Source: Actinomycetota bacterium
GTDB lineage: Bacteria > Actinomycetota > Thermoleophilia > Gaiellales > Gaiellaceae
Assembly (NCBI GenBank): GCA_013821525.1
Contig: JACDGR010000044.1
Span: 1-14,316 of the forward strand
Length of the DNA: 14,316 nt
Direction of reading: 5' to 3'
The notes under the pieces are model-generated. The model did not search any database, was not told where the DNA came from, and was given only the letters and a program-made list of their open reading frames with translations. The position numbers and the translations under genes are program-made. This document shows, piece by piece, positions 1-7,240 of this stretch (position 1 is the first letter of the stretch; each line of letters starts with the position of its first letter).

Positions 1-56
1 GCGGCCCACTTTCGGGGGAGGCGCCCTCTCTGTGGCGAAGCTACGTTCGACCTCCG

Positions 57-1481
57 ATGCCCCGCGGACGCCTCGTAGCCGTCGTTCTGCCAGCGCTCGC
101 CGCGGCGTTCGCGAGTGCAGTTGCGGCCGGGGCCACGGGCAGCGACTGGGCCGCGCCACAGATCCGGATCGTCACCCAGGCCGGCGTGCTCGGCAGCGAC
201 CCGTCGAGCTTCGCGCCGCAGCTGGCACTCACACAGTCGGCGCTCGCCGCAGCGATCAAGGCAACCGATTCGCTCCAGCATGCACCGGTCACGCCCGCCG
301 CAACGCCGCCCGCTCTGACGGTCAGCTCGAGCATCGGCGTCAACTCGACCGTCGGTGGCCTGCTCTCGTGGACGGTCGACAGCCCGGGTCGTCAGATCGA
401 ACACGTCGACTTCGCGGTCGACGGCGTGGGTGTTCAGACGGTGCGCCTGGCGCCGTTCTCGCACGCACTGGATACGCGTCTCCTCGCCGACGGCGGCCAC
501 CAGCTGGCTCTCAACGTCACGCTCTCGGGCGGCGGCTTCGCGATCGCGACGTGGGAGATCACGGTCGCGAACGCTCCTGGATCGCTGCTCTCCCCGCCCT
601 CGCCGCCGGCCGCAGTGCCGATCGCGGGGTTATCGCTGCCCCCAACCTCCGCCGCGCCTGCCGTTCCGATTCGCGCGCTCTACCGAGCCGTTGTCCCTAC
701 GCGCGCCGTCACGATCAAGCAGCTCGACGCGGCGATCGTCGGCTACCTCGGGCTCGGCGCTGCGGCGCGCGCCATCCAGGCGACGCTCGCCGGCGCGGGG
801 CTGCAGCCGCCGCCGAACACGGGCACGGAGGCGGTCGCGCGAATGCTCGGCCTGCGCCTGAACCATCCCGCTGCCGCCGACGCGCTCGAGTTGTTGCCCG
901 GGCAACCGGCGACCCGCGCCGAGGCGGCATGGTCGTTCGCACAGGTGCTGCACATCGACGATTCAGCAGTCGAGGGAGTGCAGCAGGCGGCCGACGCGTT
1001 CACGCTGCCGGCGTTGACTCCGTGGCAGCAGCGCCTCCTGACGACTGCCATCTCCTACGTCGGCTACCCGTACGTGTGGGGAGGGACGAGCCCGACCGCA
1101 GAGACCTTCGGGAACGTGCACGCCGCAGGCGGCTTCGATTGCTCGGGTCTCGTCTGGCGCGTCGTCAAGCTCACCCCCTATGCGGAGGAGGGCCGGCTCG
1201 CAAGCGTCCTGCGGGGTCGCACCACCTATCAGATGAGCGGTGAGGTGCCGCGCTCAGCCCGTGTTCCCGCGGCGCAGCTCCAACCGGCAGACGTGATGTT
1301 CTTCGGCGCAAGCGGGCCCTCGTCGAGCCCCGCCACGGTCGACCACGCGGGCCTGTACCTCGGGAACGGCTGGTTCGTCCAGTCGAGCGACAACGGCGTC
1401 ACCCTGCTGCCGTTTGCGGGCTGGTACGCCCGGAGCTACGCCTGGGGACGGCGTCCGCTCCGCGAGGCCGGTCTCAGCTGA
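57..1481 (+). CDS. Secreted NlpC/P60-family cell-wall peptidase
   Basis: Predicted 474-residue exported peptidoglycan hydrolase; the family cleaves peptide cross-bridges or stems. Residues 1-28 form a signal peptide (basic MPRGR, then an Ala/Val-rich core). Residues ~85-172 look like an Ig-like beta domain (ending ATWEITVAN). Residues ~220-305 contain two helical repeats resembling degenerate S-layer-homology units (TRAEAAWSFAQ). The C-terminal ~140 residues are NlpC/P60: YPYVWGG, nucleophile C362 in FDCSGLVWR, H430 in VDHAGLYLG, and Q442 (FVQSS) where the third polar residue of the triad usually lies, often His. The frame is open to the left window edge and no Shine-Dalgarno is visible, so the start rests on the signal peptide. 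The gene stands 79 bases before the hybrid kinase. The NlpC/P60 call is firm; the middle domains are tentative. Confidence 0.9.
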   Translation: MPRGRLVAVVLPALAAAFASAVAAGATGSDWAAPQIRIVTQAGVLGSDPSSFAPQLALTQSALAAAIKATDSLQHAPVTPAATPPALTVSSSIGVNSTVGGLLSWTVDSPGRQIEHVDFAVDGVGVQTVRLAPFSHALDTRLLADGGHQLALNVTLSGGGFAIATWEITVANAPGSLLSPPSPPAAVPIAGLSLPPTSAAPAVPIRALYRAVVPTRAVTIKQLDAAIVGYLGLGAAARAIQATLAGAGLQPPPNTGTEAVARMLGLRLNHPAAADALELLPGQPATRAEAAWSFAQVLHIDDSAVEGVQQAADAFTLPALTPWQQRLLTTAISYVGYPYVWGGTSPTAETFGNVHAAGGFDCSGLVWRVVKLTPYAEEGRLASVLRGRTTYQMSGEVPRSARVPAAQLQPADVMFFGASGPSSSPATVDHAGLYLGNGWFVQSSDNGVTLLPFAGWYARSYAWGRRPLREAGLS

Positions 1482-1504
1482 CCACGTAGCCGGTGAACCA
1501 GGAT

Positions 1505-1552
1505 CCCCCTTGTGGGGTACGCGCGGGCGCGCTACGCGCCGATAGCCACAAG
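1505..1552 (+). promoter_or_regulatory. Structured leader with competing hairpins upstream of the hybrid kinase
   Basis: The 79-base gap before the kinase holds nested complementary segments. CTTGTGG (1509-1515) pairs with CCACAAG (1546-1552), enclosing a perfect hairpin GGCGCG-CTA-CGCGCC (1526-1540). The heptamer TACGCGC occurs twice (1518-1524 and 1533-1539), so the left copy can form an alternative GCGC/GCGC hairpin (1521-1532) that excludes the inner one. CCCCC/GGGG (1505-1509/1514-1517) is a further alternative. No Shine-Dalgarno separates this from the ATG at 1561. It may be a cis-regulatory RNA, a terminator of the upstream gene, or chance in GC-rich DNA; it matches no riboswitch class I can name. 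Confidence 0.35.
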
Positions 1553-1560
1553 TAACTCCG

Positions 1561-3300
1561 ATGTCTCAATCCGCCCGTCTCTACCTGCGCTTCGCCGCGG
1601 CGAGCGCCGCAGTCATCGCGGCGGTCGGCGGGGCTCTCCTCTGGTCGATCCACCACCAGGAGGACGCGCAGGCCCAACGAAACGTGGCCGTGCATGCGCG
1701 GTTCATAGCCAAGGCGATCTTGCGCGAGGAGTTGACCGCGGCGAACCTGCGCGCGCCCGTCACCGGCGCCGAACTGGTGCGCCTCGACCGCTTGTTCAGG
1801 ACGCGCGTCCTGATCGACGGCGGGCTGCGCGCAAAGCTCTACCGCCCGGACGGGCTCGTAACCTATTCCGACCTCCACTCGCTGATCAGGTCCCACGCCG
1901 ACGACATGGAGGAGATCCACACGGTCCTCGGGGGAAAGGTCGTGCGGGACGTCTCTCGCATCAACCACGAAGGCGGAACGGGCGCCAACGTGAAGGCGCT
2001 CGAGGTGTATGTCCCGCTCGCGCTGCCAGGTCAGGCGAAGCCCACTGCGGTCCTCGAGATCTATCAGTCGTACGCACCCGTGGCACAGGAGATCAGGTCG
2101 TTCGCGGTGCTGCTGCTGCTCGCGTTGCTCGGGATGTGGGTCGCGCTCTTCCCTTTGATCCAGCGGATGGTCGTCTCGCTGGAACGGCACCGCGCCGCAC
2201 GACGCACCGCAGAGCTCGCGCTCGAGGAGACCTCCGAGCAACTGCGACAGTCGCAGAAGATGGACGCGATCGGGCGGCTCGCAGGAGGCGTCGCACACGA
2301 CTTCAACAACCTGCTGCTCGCGATCAACGGGTACTCGGAGTTCCTCTCCGACACGCTCACCGACGAGCGGCAGAAGCGGTTTGCCACCGAGATCCGCGCT
2401 GCAGGCGAGCGGGCCGCCGCACTGACGCAGCAGCTGCTCGCCTTCAGCCGCCGCCAGGTGCTGCAGCCTCGCGTGATCGACATCAACAACTCCGTCCGGG
2501 AGATCGAGTCGATCCTGAAGCGCGTGATCGGCGCCGAAGTTCGCGTGGTGCTCGACCTCGAGCCGTCACTCAGGCTCGTCGAGGCTGACCCGAGCCAGAT
2601 CGGCCAGGTGCTCCTGAATCTCGCGGTCAACGCACGCGACGCCATGGACGGTCGCGGAACGATCAAGGTCGTAACGCGCAACGACGCCGCGCACGTCGTC
2701 CTGGAAGTGGTCGACACGGGCGTCGGGATGGACGAGGAGACGCGAGGGCGGATCTTCGAGCCGTTCTTCACGACGAAGGACATCGGCCAGGGAACCGGCC
2801 TCGGCCTCTCGACCGTCTACGGCATCGTCGCCCAGAGCGGCGGCACGATCTCGGTGCGCTCCGAGCCGGGCCTCGGCGCCGCCTTCTCGGTTCGCCTGCC
2901 CGTGTGCGAGAAGCCGGCCGAGCCGGTGGCGGCGATCGAACCGCCGGTGCAGCTGGGCGGCGAGCGCATCCTGATCGTCGACGACGAGAAGGTCGTGCGA
3001 GAGCTGCTCGCGCAGATGCTCCGCCAGCAGGGGTATAACGTCACGGTCGCGGCATCCGCACGCGAGGCGCGCGCATTGGACGCATCGTGGGACGTCCTCG
3101 TCACCGACGTCGTGATGCCCGAGACCGACGGCGTGCGGCTCTCACGCGAGCTCGACGCACGATACGTGCTGTTCATCTCGGGTTACGACCAGGAGGCGCT
3201 CGTCACCTCGGACGCGTCGTTCTTGCAGAAGCCGTTCAGCCGGGACGACCTCGCCCGCAGCGTGCGCTCGCTGCTCGACGGTCACCGCATCGCGGCATAG
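1561..3300 (+). CDS. Membrane hybrid sensor histidine kinase with C-terminal receiver domain
   Basis: A 579-residue sensor kinase. TM1 is at ~8-29, an extracytoplasmic sensor region of unrecognised fold at ~30-178, and TM2 at ~181-203. The HisKA domain has phosphoacceptor H246 in GGVAHDFNN. The ATPase domain has the N box (N353, N357), DTGVGM (D385), the F box EPFFTTK (~400-406) and GTGLGL (411-416). A receiver domain follows (470-575): acidic pair D474/D475, phosphoacceptor D516 in TDVVMPETDG, S540 in ISGY and K557 in QKPF. All catalytic residues are present, so autophosphorylation and transfer to its own receiver are expected; no Hpt domain is present. The receiver is four residues shorter between D516 and the S540 switch position than the nearby stand-alone receiver. 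The start is an ATG without a clear ribosome binding site. It is convergent with the winged-helix gene, 16 bases away. The signal sensed is unknown. Confidence 0.95.
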   Translation: MSQSARLYLRFAAASAAVIAAVGGALLWSIHHQEDAQAQRNVAVHARFIAKAILREELTAANLRAPVTGAELVRLDRLFRTRVLIDGGLRAKLYRPDGLVTYSDLHSLIRSHADDMEEIHTVLGGKVVRDVSRINHEGGTGANVKALEVYVPLALPGQAKPTAVLEIYQSYAPVAQEIRSFAVLLLLALLGMWVALFPLIQRMVVSLERHRAARRTAELALEETSEQLRQSQKMDAIGRLAGGVAHDFNNLLLAINGYSEFLSDTLTDERQKRFATEIRAAGERAAALTQQLLAFSRRQVLQPRVIDINNSVREIESILKRVIGAEVRVVLDLEPSLRLVEADPSQIGQVLLNLAVNARDAMDGRGTIKVVTRNDAAHVVLEVVDTGVGMDEETRGRIFEPFFTTKDIGQGTGLGLSTVYGIVAQSGGTISVRSEPGLGAAFSVRLPVCEKPAEPVAAIEPPVQLGGERILIVDDEKVVRELLAQMLRQQGYNVTVAASAREARALDASWDVLVTDVVMPETDGVRLSRELDARYVLFISGYDQEALVTSDASFLQKPFSRDDLARSVRSLLDGHRIAA

Positions 3301-3316
3301 GAGACGCCGCAGAGGC

Positions 3317-3601
3317 TTACGGCGCGAGCGCAGCGAGCAGCTCGCCGATGCGGTGCTCGGCGACCGCCGGATGGCGCAGCGGCTGGGCTTCGTTGATGCG
3401 ATAGCGGTTCCGACGACCGACCCGCTCCCGTGAGAGGTACCCCTCGACGACCAGGTCGCCGAGAACGCGGTGCGTCTGCCTCTCTGTCAGCTTCGATCGC
3501 TCCGCAAGCTCGCGCACCGTTGCCGCGGGGTCACGAGCGACCTCGATCAGCACAACCGCGTGCGAAGTGACGAACGCCCACTTGCGTTCGTAGCCCCCCA
3601 T
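3317..3601 (-). CDS. Small winged helix-turn-helix transcriptional regulator
   Basis: A 94-residue protein made almost entirely of one MarR/ArsR-like winged-helix domain. The N-terminal helix (KWAFVTSHAVVLIEVARDP) is followed by the helix-turn-helix (TVRELAERSKLTERQTHRVLGDLVVEGYL, residues ~28-56, split here as two helices with recognition helix TERQTHRVLGDL) and a basic wing (RERVGRRNRYRI). The tail is a short amphipathic helix that could dimerise. No ligand or metal-binding cysteines are present. The ATG start lies 11 bases after the stop of the receiver gene, so the two are almost certainly co-transcribed, and the regulator could be the output for the receiver protein. That link is inferred from position only. 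A stand-alone 94-residue regulator is at the small end of the family. Confidence 0.85.
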   Translation of the reverse strand: MGGYERKWAFVTSHAVVLIEVARDPAATVRELAERSKLTERQTHRVLGDLVVEGYLSRERVGRRNRYRINEAQPLRHPAVAEHRIGELLAALAP

Positions 3602-3612
3602 CTACCTGGAGG

Positions 3613-4029
3613 TTATGCGAGACGCGCAGGAGTGCCGGCGAGAACCGCGCCGACCTTCTCGATCAGCTGCGCGGGAGTGAAGGGCTTCTGGATGAACGGA
3701 CCCTCTGCGCCCGCGTCCGTGTAACCGGACGTGTAGAGGACCGGCAGGTTCGGCAGCTCGGAGGTGATCCGCTCGACGAGCTCGAAGGCGTCCATCTCGG
3801 GCATCACGACATCGGTGATCAGCAGGTCGATCTCCTCACCGTCCCGGACGATCTCGATCGCCTCGAGCGGCGTTGCCGCGTCGAGCACGGTGTAACCGGC
3901 GCTCTCGAGAGAGATCCGGATGACGTCGCGGACGACCTCTTGGTCGTCGACGATGAGGACTGTTTCGGTCACAGCTCGATCTTCGTCACTCGCAGCCATT
4001 CTCGGCATCCCCGTTCCGGGTTGTTGCAT
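3613..4029 (-). CDS. Stand-alone response regulator receiver protein (CheY-like)
   Basis: A 138-residue single-domain receiver with no output domain. The acidic pair is D28/D29 (IVDDQEVVRD), the phosphoacceptor D73 (ITDVVMPEMD), the switch Thr/Ser at T100/S101 (LYTSGY) and the lysine K115 (IQKPF), so it should be phosphorylatable. It closely resembles the receiver of the hybrid kinase at 1561-3300 (TDVVMPE, SGY, QKPF), which suggests shared ancestry or a phosphorelay; this is inference. The start at 4029 has a GGGTG ribosome-binding sequence seven bases upstream; ATG codons at residues 8 and 11 are alternatives, and the receiver fold begins only near residue 22. It lies 28 bases after the glycosyltransferase stop and 11 bases before the winged-helix gene, so it may be read from the upstream operon or from its own promoter. 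Confidence 0.93.
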   Translation of the reverse strand: MQQPGTGMPRMAASDEDRAVTETVLIVDDQEVVRDVIRISLESAGYTVLDAATPLEAIEIVRDGEEIDLLITDVVMPEMDAFELVERITSELPNLPVLYTSGYTDAGAEGPFIQKPFTPAQLIEKVGAVLAGTPARLA

Positions 4030-4057
4030 TCGGTAAACACCCTTTCATACGCGTTTC

Positions 4058-5716
4058 CTACTGATGGGTCGTCTTCACCGGTGGCCAGTGCGGCGAGATT
4101 GCAGGGTCGCCGAGCTCGCCGTAGGGCGTGCACACGGGGGGCCGACGCAGCAATTGGCGGTCGGCCTGCAGAAGCTCGTTGACCCGGCGGTTGAGCGGAA
4201 CCGCAGACCGCCACGCAAGGCGCAGGCTCTGCCCGAGCGCGACCAGCGAGCGCGGCGGCAGCGGCCGGGCAGACCGGGCGAGGAAGTAGCCCGATCCGAC
4301 CTGCTCGGAGCGGGCGCCGCTCACACGGGCGAGCGCCTCTCGACCCGAGGCGACCTCCTCCGGCGCTGCGGCATAAAAGAGCCATTCACCCGTGCGCGGC
4401 GACGGGGAGCCCTGGATGAAGGCGAGCGCGCGCTCGCATGAGTCATCGTCGACGTAGTCGAGCGATCCCACCCGGAGCGCAACGTAACGGTCGAGGAGGT
4501 TCGCCGGATGCCCGTAATCGAAGGACGAGAAGGACGCGCCGCTCGTCCCGGTCGACCCGAACAGCACCGCACCTCGTGGGCCTGCGGCGACGGCGCCCGT
4601 GACGCGTTCGAGCCCGATGCGCTGCTGGCCGTCTCGCAAGCCGTTGTCGTACCGCAACTCGATCCCGAGCAGGCCCGCAACGAGGATTCCGAAGACAAGC
4701 AGCCGCAGACCGTCAGACCAGCGCGCGATCGCCAGGCAACCGGCGCAGACGACCGCGAGGAATGCCGGCGTCGCGGGGATCATGTACCGGTCGAAGAACA
4801 ACGCCGAGTCGCCGTTGGCCGGGACGAATGAGAAGAACAGCACAGGACCCGCAACGGTAACCGCGCAAAACGCAAGCACCCTGCTGCGGTGCGCGACGAC
4901 GAGCGCGGCTGCGCCGACGACTGCGAATGCAGTGAAGTAGTTGATGTCGTGCCTGCCGGGAGCGAGGAAGTGCAGCGCGTCCTCCCAGACCGGCCGGCCG
5001 GAGAAGGTACGACCACCTGCCTTCGCCGTCCCGACGCCGTACCGGTCGCCGAGCACGTGCAGCGTGCGGAGGTAGTAGGGCACGAAGGCAATGAGGAGCG
5101 CGAACGCGCCGGGCCACGCCTCGCGGACGAGCGTGCGCACGGGCCTTGGCGCGTAGACGAGCGAAGCGGCTCCGACGGTGATCGCGTAGAGCGGTGCGGT
5201 CGGATGCACGAACACGGCGAGGCCGAGGAACGCTCCGGCGAAGATCCACCATCGCGTGCTTCCGCTGCGCGCAGCGCGCAGGGCGAGAAAGGTGCCCCAC
5301 ATCAGCCACGCGAAGAGCAATGTGTGCGGACGCCCGAACGTCGCGTAGAGCACTGGGATCGGCGAAGCGGCCAGCAGCAGCACCGCTCCGGCAGCGCCCT
5401 CGTCGCCAACCAATTCGCGCACGACGAGCGCGACTGCTGGCAGCGCAAGGCAGAAGAACACGAGCGACGGGATGCGCAAGGCTCCGAGTCCGGGCCACCA
5501 CCCCTGGAGAAAATGCTCGAGCCAGAAATGGATCGGGCCGCCCCCGCGCTGCGTCGAGACGATGTGGAAGATGTTGTGAAACGAGAACTGGGCGAGGCGC
5601 AGCGTCAGTTCCTCGTCGACGTTCAGCGGCGACCACCAGACGAGCTGGACCGAGACGCCGACGACGAGGACAGCCGCCGCGAGCGTGGCGACGGGAAGAA
5701 GGAGTCGCCTGGTCAG
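4058..5716 (-). CDS. GT39/PMT-like membrane glycosyltransferase with an apparently non-standard start
   Basis: A multi-pass GT-C fold enzyme, family-typical in length (552 residues from the CTG at 5716). Known relatives move a sugar from a polyprenyl-phosphate carrier to protein or lipid on the outer membrane face. A basic N-terminus (MTRRLLLPVA) leads into TM1 (~6-28), then the first external loop with the catalytic-type acidic pair D34/E35 (NVDEELTLRL). About ten further hydrophobic helices follow, with FGRPHTLLFAW in the position of the family's second conserved loop, and a soluble C-terminal region. No ATG, GTG or TTG occurs in frame between the TAG that ends the previous gene (5726-5728) and a TTG at 5479, which falls after the D/E motif and would remove TM1 and the active site. 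CTG at 5716 (or 5725) is therefore preferred; TAG readthrough or a sequence error are alternatives. Donor and acceptor are unknown. Confidence 0.85.
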   Translation of the reverse strand: MTRRLLLPVATLAAAVLVVGVSVQLVWWSPLNVDEELTLRLAQFSFHNIFHIVSTQRGGGPIHFWLEHFLQGWWPGLGALRIPSLVFFCLALPAVALVVRELVGDEGAAGAVLLLAASPIPVLYATFGRPHTLLFAWLMWGTFLALRAARSGSTRWWIFAGAFLGLAVFVHPTAPLYAITVGAASLVYAPRPVRTLVREAWPGAFALLIAFVPYYLRTLHVLGDRYGVGTAKAGGRTFSGRPVWEDALHFLAPGRHDINYFTAFAVVGAAALVVAHRSRVLAFCAVTVAGPVLFFSFVPANGDSALFFDRYMIPATPAFLAVVCAGCLAIARWSDGLRLLVFGILVAGLLGIELRYDNGLRDGQQRIGLERVTGAVAAGPRGAVLFGSTGTSGASFSSFDYGHPANLLDRYVALRVGSLDYVDDDSCERALAFIQGSPSPRTGEWLFYAAAPEEVASGREALARVSGARSEQVGSGYFLARSARPLPPRSLVALGQSLRLAWRSAVPLNRRVNELLQADRQLLRRPPVCTPYGELGDPAISPHWPPVKTTHQ

Positions 5717-5725
5717 TGGCTGCAG

Positions 5726-7204
5726 CTAATCGGGGGATGCGGCGAGCGCGTGGTTCTCGGGAGTCTCGGGTGCAGCCCGGTACGGGTGTTCGTCAGCGAC
5801 GTCGGTCTCGTGGTAGACGCTCTCGACGTTGACCTCCCAGATGTCGTGATGGGCGCCTGCAAGGAGGTTGTCGACGGCGCGCATCGCCGTCAGCATCGAG
5901 TGGTCGGAGTTGTTGTAGCGATGCAAGCCGTTGCGCCCGACCTGCTGCAGGTTCACGATTCCGTCGAGCCACGCGCGAATCGTCGCAACGCGCTCCGCGT
6001 AGTCACCGTCGTAGATCGGGTACGCCTTCGGAACGCGAATCGCGAATCCGCGCTCCACCTTCGACTGGGCGGTCAGTCCGAGCTGTTCGAGTTCTCGCGA
6101 GGCGAGAGCGACCAGATCGTCGTCCGACATCGTCCACAGGTCATCGCCGGCGAAGCAGAAGTACTCGAGCCCGACGCATGACTTCTCCGGATCCGGGACC
6201 ATCCACGGTGACCAGGAGCGGAAGTTCTGAATGCGGCCGACGCGCACCCCTGGCTCATGGATGTAGATCCAGTTGTCGGGGAAGAGATCCTCGCCGTCGA
6301 CGACGAGTGCAACGGTCAGGAAGTCGCGATAGCGCAGGCCGCGCGCCGCATCGATCACCCCTTGCGGCGCAGGCGGGCTCGCCATCTCGACGACGTTGCG
6401 GAGCGGCAGCGAGGAGATCACCTCGCCGGGGGTCTGGATTGTCTCGCCGCCGCTGACGATCGCGACGATGCGGCCGTCCTTGATCTGAATGCGCTCGACC
6501 GGGGTATCGAGCCGCACGTCGCCACCTTGCTCCTCGATCGCCGCGGTCATCGCGTCCCACATCTGGCCCGGGCCGAAGCGTGGGTAGTTGAACTCGGAGA
6601 TGAGGCTCTTGACCTTGTTTCCCTTGTTGCCGACGAACGCCGCCTTCGCGGCGGAGAAGAACGACAGGCCCTTGATGCGCTGCGCCGCCCATTCGGCTCG
6701 GATCTCACTCGGCGGGACACCCCAGACCTTCTCGTTGTACGACTTGAAGAACAACTCGTACAGACGCTTGCCGAACCGGTTCGTGACCCAGTCCTCGAGC
6801 GAAGCGTCGACCTTGCCGCGCTTCAAGGCCGCACGCAGGTACGAGACCGTGCAGCGCGTCAACTCGATCGGGCCGAGCTTCTTGATCACATCCCCGCCGC
6901 GGAGCGGGTAGTCGAGGTACTTCTTGTTCCAGTAGATGCGGGACATGCGAGGGCGCAATAGGAACTCCTCGCCGAGCACCTCGTGCCACAACGTGTCCAC
7001 CTCGATCGACTTCGTGAAGAAGCGATGGCCGCCGAGATCGAAGCGGTAACCGTCGACCTCGACGGTCTTCGCAAGCCCCCCGACCTGATCCTCGGCCTCG
7101 AGCACGACAACGTCGCGGCCCGCCTTGCCCAGCAGGTACCCCGCGGTCAGGCCTGCTGGGCCGCCGCCGAGGACGATCGTCGTGGGAAGATTCTCGGTCG
7201 CCAT
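5726..7204 (-). CDS. FAD-dependent oxidoreductase, UDP-galactopyranose-mutase-like / amine-oxidase fold
   Basis: A 492-residue flavoprotein. The N-terminal Rossmann motif is GGGPAG (13-18), with acidic E36 at the end of beta-2 (VVVLEAE) and a VGG motif (41-43), followed by FDLGGHRFF (~55-63). The central region (LEDWVTNRFG, SYNEKVWGVPPSEI) is characteristic of a protein group usually annotated as UDP-galactopyranose mutase-like or protoporphyrinogen-oxidase-like. The C-terminus (NLQQVGRNGLHRYNNSDHS) completes the FAD site. No signal or TM segment, so it is cytoplasmic. Placed between two membrane glycosyltransferases, it may make or modify a nucleotide sugar or lipid-linked glycan precursor; true mutase activity cannot be claimed. 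ATG start, 36 bases after the upstream glycosyltransferase, without a clear Shine-Dalgarno. Its TAG is in frame with the next gene. Confidence 0.9.
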   Translation of the reverse strand: MATENLPTTIVLGGGPAGLTAGYLLGKAGRDVVVLEAEDQVGGLAKTVEVDGYRFDLGGHRFFTKSIEVDTLWHEVLGEEFLLRPRMSRIYWNKKYLDYPLRGGDVIKKLGPIELTRCTVSYLRAALKRGKVDASLEDWVTNRFGKRLYELFFKSYNEKVWGVPPSEIRAEWAAQRIKGLSFFSAAKAAFVGNKGNKVKSLISEFNYPRFGPGQMWDAMTAAIEEQGGDVRLDTPVERIQIKDGRIVAIVSGGETIQTPGEVISSLPLRNVVEMASPPAPQGVIDAARGLRYRDFLTVALVVDGEDLFPDNWIYIHEPGVRVGRIQNFRSWSPWMVPDPEKSCVGLEYFCFAGDDLWTMSDDDLVALASRELEQLGLTAQSKVERGFAIRVPKAYPIYDGDYAERVATIRAWLDGIVNLQQVGRNGLHRYNNSDHSMLTAMRAVDNLLAGAHHDIWEVNVESVYHETDVADEHPYRAAPETPENHALAASPD

Positions 7205-7240
7205 GGAGTCGGCCGGCGGGTGCCGTAGCCGACGCGTACC

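Noticed and set aside
15..31. Hairpin GGGGAGG-CGC-CCTCTCT at the left edge, possible end of a leader RNA such as a c-di-AMP riboswitch
   Set aside because: The stem relies on G-U pairs and the upstream sequence is cut off; some actinobacterial NlpC/P60 genes do have such leaders, but no diagnostic motif is visible here.
3301..3316. GCCG...CGGC possible bidirectional terminator between the convergent kinase and winged-helix genes
   Set aside because: Only a four-base stem with a ten-base loop and no T-run; too weak to call.
4889..6181. Plus-strand open frame of 430 codons
   Set aside because: It is antisense to two clear genes, has charged low-complexity composition (Glu/Arg/Asp-rich) and no motif; typical shadow of GC-rich codon bias.
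7205..7240. GGGTACGCG...CTACG stretch between two minus-strand genes, similar to part of the kinase leader
   Set aside because: The shared words are short and GC-rich and no equivalent stems form; likely coincidence.
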